Origin: Owenia fusiformis
Taxonomy: Eukaryota; Annelida; Polychaeta; Sabellida; Oweniidae
Assembly (NCBI GenBank): GCA_903813345.2
Contig: CAIIXF020000004.1
Span: 23,933,985 to 23,997,984, forward strand
DNA length: 64,000 nt
Direction: 5' to 3'
A program made the position numbers and the translations under genes. Positions 23,263 through 32,939 of the stretch are shown here, piece after piece. Below the pieces are notes generated by a model that had not been told where the DNA came from, searched no databases, and saw nothing but the letters and a program-made list of their open reading frames with translations. Numbering within the stretch: the first letter of the stretch is position 1; each line of letters begins with the position of its first letter.

Positions 23263-23806
23263 GGTTGTAATACATGTAGCTCTTATACAATGATTTGTGT
23301 ATGTTTTACTTAACTTTCCCATTGCAGATATTTCTTTCATTTTCTTGCTCAGTGATTTCATCCCAAGAGGGGAATTGCAGTACCAGATATCATCCTCAAC
23401 AAATGAGTTGAGTGGTCTTTGCCACAGCCACTCACAATCTGGATTGAGTTTCGACACATATTTCTTGTATGAAGCTATAGGACAGTGTGTACGGTACATG
23501 TTTCATATATACATCCCTGTGAATTTTCATCAGAAGACTTGCGATGATTTTTGTCCATTTCATCCTTGTATTGATAGATATAGTCACGTCCAGACCCATC
23601 TTTTGCAATTTTAAATGTATCTTTTGTCATCTCTCGTAGATTTTCTCTGCCGCGGCGACAGAAATACAGCATGATTTCGAAAAATACCTTATTCTGAAAA
23701 CCAACCGGTGCTAGAGTGTCAAATACATAAGTCGTGCCTCCATATAACTTCTGAATATCTTCTTCCTCAATTGGCTCCTTGTGATCTGTGGAACCTGAAA
23801 ATAAAG
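23263..23806 (-). pseudogene. Crypton-type (DUF3504-like) recombinase, downstream exon
   Basis: The acceptor TTTATTTTCAG|GT at 23807 opens the exon. In one frame: KEPIEEEDIQKLYGG, then NKVFFEIMLYFCRRGRENLR and EMTKDTFKIAKDGSGRDYIY. A one-base loss near 23490 moves to the next frame: CPIASYKKYVSKLNPDCEWL, WQRPLNSF, PLGMKSLSKKM and TYTNHCIRATCITT. This is the catalytic half of the KIAA1958/QRICH1/ZMYM-related, Crypton-derived tyrosine recombinase domain. R in CRRGRENLR and the NH.IRAT block correspond to conserved catalytic-type positions. The final tyrosine segment is missing, cut off by the repeat at 23262. It pairs with the exon at 29461-29839. Confidence 0.85.
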
Positions 23807-23977
23807 GAATCGGACACATCAACAAAAATGAAATTAGCCTAGCTTTGACAAAAGTATAAAAGGAGTTGAGAAATGAAATGGGAATAATTTTTTCAAGTGG
23901 GACTCTGATATAATTTCATGATATTTTCAATCTCATTCTAACCCTTAGATGAAGGTTAATTTTTTTACCATGTATCA

Positions 23978-24225
23978 ATGAGGTTAGATATCTAACCCTT
24001 GTGCGATGCACAGGGGTTAGATATCTAACCCTTGTGCCCTTGTTCAGGTTAAGGCAGGTTAGATATCTAACCCTCTGCATCGCACAGGGGTTAGATATCT
24101 AACCCTTATGTGTAACACACAGGGGTTAGATATCTAACCCTTATGTGTAACACACAGGGGTTAGATATCTAAGATGCACAAGGGTTAGATATCTAACCCT
24201 TGTTCAGGTTAAGGCAGGTTATGCA
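23978..24225. repeat. Left palindromic minisatellite array
   Basis: Seven TTAGATATCTAA cores, mostly within the 18 bp palindrome GGGTTAGATATCTAACCC. They are separated by short spacers that are themselves palindromic, such as gtgcgatgcac and tgtgtaacaca, or by the longer ttgttcaggttaaggcagg. The period is about 30-45 bp. Confidence 0.9.
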
Positions 24226-24369
24226 TACGTGTAGTTTATAGTTATTTAGAAACTAAGACCATTTGGTAATGAAATCTATGACCATGAGATGCAATGTAAT
24301 GACTACCCTTTGCATTCGTTTGACTTCACTTCTTAAAAGAGAGCTTCGTCTTCACTCTTTCAAACTAAA

Positions 24370-24640
24370 ATAAACCTGTGAACTCACCGCGCCAATCAGT
24401 GTTCGTCGGCCAAAATTGACCGACGTTTTATATATGGTCATTCCTTCTCACGTCATCGTTGAGCCTGGAATTGACCAATGACATGCGCATATTTAATTAA
24501 AACGCATTTGGCGTGTGTTTCTTCAAGCTCGCTGATTGGTGGAAGAAAGGTCAGCGCGTAGGTCAAAAGCTATTTATTACGCAAACTGTCACCGGTACCC
24601 GTCGTGGGGGCGGGGCTACTAAACTGTAATATGGTCTCTA
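24370..24640. promoter_or_regulatory. GC-richer CCAAT/CRE-like block inside the element
   Basis: Within AT-rich DNA this block holds gcgccaatcag, ttgaccaatgac and gctgattggtgg (three CCAAT boxes in both orientations), cacgtcatcg (CRE-like) and tatatatgg. It lies just upstream of the LINE insertion and may be the original promoter of a gene in the host element. No reading frame of that gene was recognised. Confidence 0.3.
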
Positions 24641-24737
24641 CTAGGCAGAGTGTAGTTTAACTAGACTCTGCACGCAGGGTATGTAATGACATCAAAATTG
24701 ATAGGGCTTAGTCTTCATGATCCCTGAAGAATACAAT

Positions 24738-26898
24738 TAAATTAATAAAATCATTCAGTCTCTTGAACGTGACAAAGCTTGTGGGCTAGATGGAATCAAT
24801 AACAGAATGGTGAAAATGGCATCAACCACTCTGTCAAACCAACTTTCATCACTTTTCAATTTTATTTTTCAAAAAGCTGAATTTCCTGACTGTTGGAAAT
24901 TAGGAAATATTATTCCTATTTACAAGAAATCTGATCGGTCTTATGTTGAAAACTATAGGCCAATCACTTTATTAAGCACATTTTCCAAAATTTTTGAAAA
25001 AGTAGTGCATGCTAGAATTATGAAACACCTTTCTGAAAATGACCTGTTATACAAGTTTCAGTCAGGGTTCCTTCCTGGCCATAACACTGAACTTCAACTT
25101 TTAGCAATTACGGATTATATTTATAAACAAATGGAACTAGGAAATTGTATTAACTCAGTGTATCTTGATATTTCGGCTGCGTTTGATACCGTCCCGCACT
25201 CACTTCTGATTCACAAAATGAAATCCTATGGAATAAATGGTAAAACAGCTGATCTTTGTAATTCTTACTTGAGAAATAGAAAAGTTTGCGTTTCAATCGA
25301 TGATCACAAGTCAAAATTCTCTAACGACGATTTCATAAACTCTGGTGTTCCTCAGGGATCTGTAATAGGCCCCCTTATGTTCCTAATCTATATAAATGAT
25401 CTTCCTGACAATCTAGACTCAGAAACCTATATCTATGCTGACGATACATCTTTATATTCATTTTTTCACCCATCTAACGACCAAGTTGGCCAAATTCAAA
25501 ATGATCTAAATAAAATTAGCTCATGGTCAAAGAAATGGTTTCTAAAATTTAAACCGTCCAAAAGTGCACAAGTGATATTCCATTCAAACCGGATCAAAAA
25601 TCTTCAAAAAACACCGCTCTATTTTGACGGGGTAGTTATTCCATGTAAAACCTCCCATAAACATCTGGGATTTATTTTAGATGAAAATTTGACCTTTGAA
25701 GACCACATCAATTATCTTTCCCAAAAAGTTCAAAAATTGCTCAATCCACTAAAGTACTTATCAAACAGTGTTAAATCAAATCACCTCGAAACAATGTATA
25801 ACTCCTATGTAGCGTCAAACTTTGACTATTGCAGTGCAATTTATGGGTCAGCCTCGTTAGCTTTGCTAGCTAAACTTGATAAACTACACTATCAAGCAGG
25901 TGTTATATGTGCTGGAGTCCTCCATGGGTCTAACACATCCAAAGTTTTCCAGTGCCTAAACTGGAAGACCCTGAGTGAAAGAAGAAAAGAAAAAAATCTT
26001 CGAATAATGTTCAAAATAAATAGAAAAATGGTAGCTAAATACATTTCTGATATTTTTGATATATATAAAAACCCCGCCACTAGGACAACAAGACACTCTT
26101 TACCATTTAAATTACCCACTCAAGTTACAACTAGATTTCTCAATGCACCAGTCCTAAACCTTATAAAGCAATGGAACAACCTAAGCCAACCTGTAAGAGA
26201 TTTACCAACTATTTCTAGTTTCAAAAATGCTGTTCGTTCATTAATACTTCCTAATATGAATTTTATCCCAACAACCAAGCTCAAACTTTCAAGGAATAAG
26301 GAGAAAATCATCAATAGACTAAGGGTTGATTTCATGTTAAAAGATCATTTTTTCTCTCACAATTTTACAGGAGTTAATGATAACAAATGTCCTTGTGGAT
26401 CCCCTGAAAGTACAAAACACTTTCTCCTATCTTGCCCACGCCATATAAATGAAAGAATTGATATGATGGCTGCACTGAGACAAAATAACCTACTTTATGA
26501 TACAAATACATGTACAAATCAAAATTACCAATTAGAATATCTTATTTTTGAAAACACCCTCTGTCGAGATTCTCAAAATACCCTCATTGACATAGTAACT
26601 GACTTTGTTGGAACGTGTTATATACACCCAACTAGAATTTAAAGTTAAAACTTTGACTCATATAGCATCTCTCAACCTCCTGGACCCAAATAAAATAAAA
26701 TAAAAACTTATATTGTTTATCTATTTTATTTACAATATTTTACTTACTTTATGTTTTGTGATATCTAAAGCCACATGAAAACTATGTTTAATTTACTTAA
26801 AGCAACCTGTAATGCCACATGGCGATTGGTATGCTTTTATATGTAATTGTTTATATTGTTTTCAATAAGTGAAATAAAATCATTAATAATAATAATAA
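24738..26898 (+). mobile_element. Recent 5'-truncated LINE insertion with target duplication
   Basis: The direct repeat aagaatacaat lies at 24727-24737 and 26899-26909. Between them are a truncated LINE open reading frame, a 3' UTR and a short (aat)n tail (26882-26898) instead of a pure poly-A. Microsatellite-like tails are known for several LINE clades. The intact reading frame and exact duplication point to a young insertion. Confidence 0.9.
24741..26642 (+). CDS. LINE reverse transcriptase, intact C-terminal two-thirds
   Basis: The frame is open from the insertion point, with ATG at 24807 giving 611 residues. The RT motifs are in order: DKACGLDGINNRM before the ATG, then NYRPITLLSTFSKIFEKV, LYKFQSGFLPGHNTELQ, VYLDISAAFDTVPHSLL (first catalytic Asp), SGVPQGSVIGPLMFLIYIND, and the YADD catalytic pair (near 25437). 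Then come LKFKPSKSAQVIF, GFILDENLTFEDHI, the thumb region ending in FDYCSAIYGS, WNNLSQPVRDLP and a C-terminal cysteine motif, CPCGSPESTKHFLLSC. The N-terminal endonuclease is absent because the copy is 5'-truncated. The clade looks Jockey/CR1-like, by motif style only. It would need a host promoter and endonuclease to be active, so it is probably immobile. Confidence 0.92.
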   Translation: MNKIIQSLERDKACGLDGINNRMVKMASTTLSNQLSSLFNFIFQKAEFPDCWKLGNIIPIYKKSDRSYVENYRPITLLSTFSKIFEKVVHARIMKHLSENDLLYKFQSGFLPGHNTELQLLAITDYIYKQMELGNCINSVYLDISAAFDTVPHSLLIHKMKSYGINGKTADLCNSYLRNRKVCVSIDDHKSKFSNDDFINSGVPQGSVIGPLMFLIYINDLPDNLDSETYIYADDTSLYSFFHPSNDQVGQIQNDLNKISSWSKKWFLKFKPSKSAQVIFHSNRIKNLQKTPLYFDGVVIPCKTSHKHLGFILDENLTFEDHINYLSQKVQKLLNPLKYLSNSVKSNHLETMYNSYVASNFDYCSAIYGSASLALLAKLDKLHYQAGVICAGVLHGSNTSKVFQCLNWKTLSERRKEKNLRIMFKINRKMVAKYISDIFDIYKNPATRTTRHSLPFKLPTQVTTRFLNAPVLNLIKQWNNLSQPVRDLPTISSFKNAVRSLILPNMNFIPTTKLKLSRNKEKIINRLRVDFMLKDHFFSHNFTGVNDNKCPCGSPESTKHFLLSCPRHINERIDMMAALRQNNLLYDTNTCTNQNYQLEYLIFENTLCRDSQNTLIDIVTDFVGTCYIHPTRI

Positions 26899-26909
26899 AA
26901 GAATACAAT

Positions 26910-28003
26910 ATTGTGCCCATTTACCTTAGTGATACAATTGAGCATATACACACATTTGAATATCTGTTTGTGTGACTTGTTTTAGTAAAGTGAAAGATTC
27001 TATGATGGCTAATGATGAAATGGCTGATATAGAAATATAGCACTCACTTGAAATGTCCTTGGGTTATACAAGGAACAAGGAACAAATGTTCCTTATATAT
27101 GTATTATCCACAATGAGAACCTCTTTAATGGTCTCACATTTGAAGAGTTGGCATTCTATCATGGTGCTGAAAGGGAATTAACAATACATTTAATTTTGTA
27201 TCATTTATGCCTCCTCCCACATGCATATTTGAATACTCGATTTAGGAATAACTCTTGGAAGTTATATTACTTTCACTTACACTTTATTTTCAAAATTGAT
27301 TTTTAATTCATAGCATTTTTTCAGAAATTAGGGGGAATTCTTTTACATTCTGACAAGACACATATTTGCCATTTTATAATAATTTAAAAATAGAAAAAAT
27401 CCTAGTCATCATCAAGACAATTAATAAACTTGTAAAATCCAGCTAGAAGCAATATTATGTACTTAATTCTTACTTTCCATCCTTGTCCCTCATTGCTTCC
27501 AAAAGTTCATTCCCCCTATTGCATAATAGACAGGGGCCTGTCTGTAGTCCCCCTTGTATGTAGTTGGGAGCATTATGGAAATAAAGGCAATCTGCCCCAC
27601 ACATTCTATAACCTGACTGCCTGTCGCTCTGGCGAGGTACTCCTCAGGTGCGTGTTTTATTTTGTCAATACAGTCAATTTTTATCAATATTATTCAATGT
27701 CGGAAAGCTTACTTTTAAGGCTAATGACCCCCTCCCCATAACTGTTCAATTTTCCAACATTTATAGTGCTCATTTAGACAAGCACAAGTATATACTGAAT
27801 GAATAACACTAAGAGTAAATTAGATTAAAAATGTTCTGTATTGTTTACTATATACAATATACTGAATTTAAATTTCATTATAAGAATAATTAAAGCATAA
27901 ATAAATTAAATACATTCAAACTTATGTTTTGTTTATAGAATGTTACACAGCAAAGAGGAAGAAAAGAAAAGAAAGGGAAATATAAGTTGTGCAAGATTTA
28001 GTA
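26910..28003. other. Interior of the inverted-repeat element; no gene recognised
   Basis: Two overlapping frames at 27457-27741 (plus) and 27490-27687 (minus) look like neither known domain nor splice-bordered exon. The rest is AT-rich. Confidence 0.35.
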
Positions 28004-28253
28004 CCAGAGTTTCTCGCAAATAGACCCACGGGCATTTATTTTGCCAGGGCATTTATTTGAAAGAAATTTTACCTTACATACTACTTTGTTTTTAAGCAAT
28101 TTCAATTGTTTTCTCGATTGTTTCACCCATAGGGCGTTTATTTGAAGGAATTTTTAATAAACATAAATGGGCCTTTATAAAGAGGGAAAAAACCTTCACA
28201 AACACCCCTCTTTCAAATAAACGTCCCATGGGCCTATTCGTGAGAAACTCCGG
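28004..28253. mobile_element. TA-flanked 250 bp MITE
   Basis: The left end, TA|CCAGAGTTTCTCGCAAATAG, is mirrored by CTATTCGTGAGAAACTCCGG|TA, with a few mismatches. Internal blocks also mirror (catttatttgaaa against tttcaaataaacg). No coding capacity. It is nested in the 23861-29404 element. Confidence 0.75.
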
Positions 28254-28682
28254 TAGTAGTGAGTCATAAAAATAACATTATAACTACATTCATTTAAACC
28301 ACTGTGCAGAACTGCAGAATGTAAAATGTTATTCTTCCTGCATAGATTACAGCTGAAGTATTAGGATATGTCCATAAGCCACAACAACAAGCATATTAGG
28401 GTGTAGAATCTAATATCTAACATCTATAAGGCTATTAGCTAAGTCTACATCATACTACATGGGGTGAAGCAGGGTGAGACAGGTAGAGAAATGTGAGGCA
28501 CCTGGAAATACACAAAGCATGTATAAAGTTTTGATCTAAAACATGCATATCAAGTTTTACTACAGTGCATTAGGTGGTTGGCAATACATGAACATCACTC
28601 GGCACAAAAATATGATTTTCAAATAGCTTATACAGCTTTTCTGAAGTGTAAAGAAATTCCACTTCCACAAAAAAACTTTTCC

Positions 28683-28910
28683 CATCTAACCCCTGTGCGA
28701 CGCACAAGGGTTAGATATCTAACCTGCCTTAACCTGAACAAGGGTTAGATATCTAACCCCTGTGTGTTACACATAAGGGTTAGATATCTAACCCCTGTGC
28801 GACGCACAAGGGTTAGATATCTAACCTGCCTGAACCTGAAAAAGGGCACAAGGGTTAGATATCTAACCCCTGTACATCGCACAAGGGTTAGATATCTAAC
28901 CTCATTGATA
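28683..28910. repeat. Right palindromic minisatellite array
   Basis: Six TTAGATATCTAA cores with spacers such as tgtgcgacgcaca, tgtgtgttacacat and tgtacatcgcaca. Unit order and spacer types differ from the left array, so the two arms have evolved separately. A 88 aa frame reading RVRYLT repeatedly is a product of the repeat. Confidence 0.9.
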
Positions 28911-28949
28911 CATGGTAAAAAAATTAACCTTCATCTAAGGGCTAGAATG

Positions 28950-29324
28950 CACCCTTGGTATACGCAGCTAACGAGAATTGACAGGTACGGGTCAAAAGCT
29001 GGACCGGTACGGGTTAACAGTTTTATTTGAATTTAAAACAGCCATAACTTGCTCAATATTGACTTCCTCGTGTCTAATTTGAAATATATGATGCCTCCTG
29101 ATGCTTTTAAGTACCCCAATTTTTTACAGATTTTTAAACGGACCAAAACTCTCTAAATGTGCATTTATGCTCTTTTCTCTCGAGAACGACTGTCTCATTT
29201 TCACGATATCTTTTATTTAGTACTTCTAACATATAAGATCTATTTTTCCCCTCACTCACAAGATGTAAATAGCATGTCATTTACATCATACCTCAATTTT
29301 CGTTAGCTGCGTATACCAAGGGTG
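28950..29324. mobile_element. 375 bp MITE, CAC...GTG ends, GAATG duplication
   Basis: The ends CACCCTTGGTATACGCAGCT and AGCTGCGTATACCAAGGGTG are perfect inverses for at least 24 bp. GAATG lies on both sides (28945-28949 and 29325-29329). The opposite arm of the host element keeps the empty site (aatctcattctaaccc, 23929-23944), confirming a 5 bp duplication. The interior shows no transposase. Confidence 0.9.
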
Positions 29325-29460
29325 GAATGAGATTAAAAATATCATGAAATTATATCAGAGTCCCACTTGAAAAAATTATTCCCATTTCATTTCTCAACTC
29401 CTTAATTAAATTATATGTACACCTATTCAATATTCTCATGTAACATAAGACTTCACTTAC

Positions 29461-29839
29461 CATATCCATCCTTCTTGTTTTGACACAGTAAAGCATCAAA
29501 AATTTGTCGAAATCGAAGGAATGCTGCATCGTTCTTTAGGTCAATATCTGAATTTGCTGCTAAATACTTTGTTATGCCATACTTGAATGATACCAGGGTG
29601 TTTGTTTTGTATTTCTCATCACCCTTTCTGATACCACTGAAGAACTTAATCAAATTTTCACATATGTCTTCCCTCTCTAAATTTTCGAAATCTTCTCTTA
29701 CATTGTTTTGACTCAGAAAGTCCTTAAATGCTCTTTCGGCTTTAGCAATCTGTTTCTTTGTCTTTGCAGATTCCCTTGAATCTAAAATAACTTGTATTTC
29801 ATCCTCATTTACAGGCTTAAACTGTCGATTAGTTGACAT
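29461..29839 (-). pseudogene. Crypton-type recombinase, first coding exon
   Basis: ATG at 29839 begins MSTNRQFKPVNEDEIQVILD. The exon continues with TKKQIAKAERAFKDFL and DICENLIKFFSGIRKGDEKY, then TNTLVSFKYGITKYLA, and ends in KKDGYG with a perfect GTAAGT donor (29460-29455). This is the N-terminal, core-binding-like half of the DUF3504/KIAA1958-type domain. The split glycine codon (G at the exon end plus GT at the next exon start) joins in frame to the exon at 23806. The exon itself has no lesion. Confidence 0.85.
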
Positions 29840-30744
29840 TATTTTGACATTTATTTATTTTTTCTTTCAAAACTCAGACAACTTCTGGCCAGTTTATTCT
29901 CTACACTGGACGAAAATATTTGCCCCGGGAATTAAATTTTTATTTATTCAAGACGTTCTTGCAGAATTATATGTAACTTTTGAATGATAAGGGTAATTGT
30001 GATTGATTAAGTGCATTTTTTTCTTCTATTTTCCGCCAGTTTCAGATGTAAGCTTTAAGTAGTACTCCAGTTATTAAGAAATAAAATTCTGAAGTGGGAA
30101 TGTTGCAAAAACATTGAAAAAAATATCCGACCCTTTTTCTCGAAAGGGTCAGATATTTAAAAAATATCCGGCAGTATCCGGCAGTTTTCAGAAAAGAGCA
30201 GAGTATTGCCAAATTACAAGCAACTAAGAACCAATTAGATTTGAGTATTTTAATGAGGTGCATAATAATATTATTTACCTTGTGACTTTATGATTCAATT
30301 AATACTCAGATTCTATTCCTACTCCAAATTTTTTTTTAAATTCTGCGACCAGACCATTCGCGCATGCGCAAAGAATGATGCTTCATTCCCATCAAGATAT
30401 TTTTCTAAAGGCTACCTAGCCTTCGAAACAATGTTTTTTTTACACCTCTGGATGTTAATTTAATTGAAAATGACAGTGCTCATGCATTTTCCGAATCACG
30501 AATGCCTCGAAAATGTTGTTTGATATCCGAATTGCTAAATGATCTTTTAGATCGTTGTTCTCTTGATTTTCCGGTAGGTCAAACATTATTAGGTTTCTTT
30601 TCTTGTTGATAATATCGAGCTCTATGTCTCTGATAAATAACTCTCTTACGAAACGTAGTTCTGCTAGAGTCTGAATTCTGGCTGTTTATTGCCGTTTTCC
30701 TCATTTATTTGGCATAATACGCACCTCCATCAAACTTCCGTCTC
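29840..30744. other. No gene seen; 5' flank of Crypton-type gene
   Basis: The 30042-30263 minus frame is not recognisable. Positions 30122-30185 contain an aaatatccg(g/a)c repeat. A gcgcatgcgc palindrome lies at 30359-30368. Could include the 5' UTR or promoter of the recombinase gene. Confidence 0.3.
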
Positions 30745-31110
30745 CCTCTACTCTCTCTCTCCATGGCAACGAGTGTACATTTCTGTATACAAAACTACTG
30801 CCCCCTCCTCATTTAGTACTTTTGGTAAGGCCAAGACCATTTTTTCTAATAAAACAATAGAAATGGGTTGTCTGACATCAACCACCCCCTGGTTTTGTTA
30901 AGCCTTTTAGCCCTTCTTGTATGAAAAAGACTTTTGTTTGGTCTTTAAGTCCTTCCATTTTATGCATGTATGCTATCGCCGATACAAAAGTATGAATTGA
31001 GGAAGGAGCATAATGTAATCGATGCATTTCCGGTATAAATAAACTAAGCTGTACATCTGATAAGGGAAAAATTGAACAGTTCATTTTTTTGGCCAAAACG
31101 TACTAATTTT
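30745..31110 (-). pseudogene. Second tyrosine recombinase remnant (XerD/DIRS-like)
   Basis: The minus strand reads MNCSIFPLSDVQLSLFIPEM, then LHYAPSSIHTFVSAIAYMHK and MEGLKDQTKVFFIQEGLKGL. This is the SAM-like core-binding domain common in DIRS/Ngaro-type and other invertebrate tyrosine recombinases. After a frameshift near 30890 the next frame gives VDVRQPISIVLLEKMVLALP, where catalytic domains of this group start, and then decays near 30760. The catalytic R-H-R-Y half is not preserved. It is distinct in type from the Crypton-like gene next door. Confidence 0.65.
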
Positions 31111-31256
31111 GTCCAGGTCCGCCGATATAAGTCCCTGGTTCCCCGTGCCTGAGCTCTTGAAACTAGCTGATGGAAGAAACTTAAGTTACAGTTATTCTAT
31201 ATTTCAGGGGTATTTTTGGTTTGGGGACCCCTATCTAGATACGGGCATGATTTTGC

Positions 31257-32568
31257 AGTGATCTCCCCAGGATTTTTTCTCAGGTGGGTGCATTTTTTTA
31301 TGGCAAATATTTGCCACTCGCTTCGCTCGCAGTTATAAAAATCATGAAAATATTCGCCGCTCGCAGTTAAAAAATCATGAAAATATTTGCCGCTCGCTTC
31401 GCTCCCAGACACGATCAACCCGACATTATCAATTATCTCTATATATGTCAAAATAGCTGCTCACTCACATTCTCTCTCACATTTTATACAACAACACAGA
31501 TTATTCTGATGTGTACTGTGATAGTCTTATATTTAAAGCTGCACATGTTTACAACATAATATCAAATTTATCAAGTTATAATGGAGCCTGTCTGCCTCTT
31601 GTGTCAGCACATCTCCTTGGTTTTTGCTCAAACCAACGTCCCCATGCACTGTTAAAGTCAAACTCTTCCTCCTTTGGCCAGAATTGAAAGTTTGAGTTAT
31701 GATAGTGTAATTCACTTCAATCTTCATTGATAGTTCATTGGATTTATCACTGCAATTCGAAGAAATACAAATTAAATGCCATATGCCAGTATTCTAAAAT
31801 TAACACAGTGCATGGATATATTGAATATGGTGATCTCCCGGTCCCCCATCCCTACCCCTATCCAAGTGTGATCACAAGAAATCGCAGGCTAGTTCTGACA
31901 TTTTGAGTCGAATAACATAGCGAAATAAATACTATGTTTACTACGTCTCATTAATAATATCATTGTCACGTGACCCTTAATCTATATTTGGCGAGAATGG
32001 GCTGGTACTTGTGTGGATGATTGACAAGGCATTAGAAATACGAATTTAATTATTTATATTCTAGCTTTACACAAACAAACATTTTATATATATTTGCAGA
32101 CTGTACGATAAACGGGACTACTTACAATTGATGTCTTCGAACCGCCCAATGTCTTCTTTCGGCATAATTGTGGAATATAATATTTTTAATTTTTAATATT
32201 CGCGCTGACTCAGTATCAGTACATGCCTTTTCCGTCTGTGTGTCTGCGGACGAAACAGCGAGATATGGTTTTTGCGCAAATGTTTTAATAATGCCTTAGC
32301 TTGATTAGCATGCTAAAAGCACTCCCGGGGTTTTGCGCAGCTGGTTTACTATACTTGTTTCGCGCGGTTTATATCAAGGAAGATGGCTGTCAAAAGTTTG
32401 TAAACATTATGATTTTTCTGTCGTTCTTTCAAGACTTTGGTGAGTATTGAGTGAAGTAGGCGCAAAAACAGTTTGAGGATGGCGCAAACTTTGAGGTAGG
32501 CGCATGCTAGGCGCAGTTTTAAGTTGAAGTGGGCGCTGCGCCACGAAAGAAGATGCTGGGGAGATCAT
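31257..32568. mobile_element. Possible element with TGATCTCCCCAG ends
   Basis: tgatctccccaggattttttctc (31258) is mirrored by agatgctggggagatca (32551). A third copy of the end word (gtgatctcccaagcatt) lies at 36485. The interior has ttcgctcgcagttataaaaatcatgaaaatatt-type short repeats at 31318-31405 and ggcgca words near 32455-32535. No transposase. Only the short ends support this call. A tiny minus-strand candidate first exon (MPKEDIGRFEDIN then GTAAGT, 32166-32124) lies inside. Confidence 0.35.
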
Positions 32569-32939
32569 AGTTTTGACCACATTAACTTTGGCCTCTTGTT
32601 TTTATTGCAGCATGCCCAAAACATATAGTGGTACTTTTTGTTATGATGAGGTAATGATGATGTAGATTATCAACTTCAGTTAGTCATTCTGAGTGAAGTG
32701 GTTTTCTTTGAAATTCTCTTATATTGCGGGTGTTTGGGGATTCATTTATGTCCGAATACAATTGTAGTTCTATTAATTTGCATGGCGAAACTTTTGGAAT
32801 CAAAATTCAGCTTAGTTAAGTTGAAATAGGAAGTTTATCGAAAACGAAAGAATCCCTGGAACCATTTTGAATGAAGCTAATTGCAGTTAGAATCATCCCG
32901 ATGTGGAACAGTGTAAAGGTATATAAGTTTTCACTGAAT

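Larger units (their letters stand above)
23861..29404. mobile_element. Large inverted-repeat element within Crypton intron
   Basis: The left end, aaggagttgagaaatg, runs through gggactctgatataatttca and taccatgtatcaatgaggtt. It is mirrored at the right end by tgaaattatatcagagtccc and ctcaactcctt (ending 29404). Each arm includes a minisatellite of GGGTTAGATATCTAACCC palindromes. The whole lies between the Crypton donor (29460) and acceptor (23807). Subtracting the LINE (24738-26898) and two MITEs leaves about 2.7-2.8 kb. The interior holds no recognised transposase, so the superfamily is unknown. A clear target duplication was not found. Confidence 0.65.

Noticed and set aside
23978-28910. CRISPR-like look of the palindromic repeat arrays
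   Set aside because: Animal nuclear context, spacers are repeated and themselves palindromic, no cas genes, and the arrays lie in inverted element arms.
28764-29030. 88-residue frame with RVRYLT repeats as a repeat protein
   Set aside because: It is the translation of the minisatellite. The mirror array gives other frames and no gene signals are present.
32124-32166. Tiny first exon MPKEDIGRFEDIN followed by GTAAGT
   Set aside because: Only 13 codons, no downstream exon with matching phase found, and it lies inside a possible MITE.
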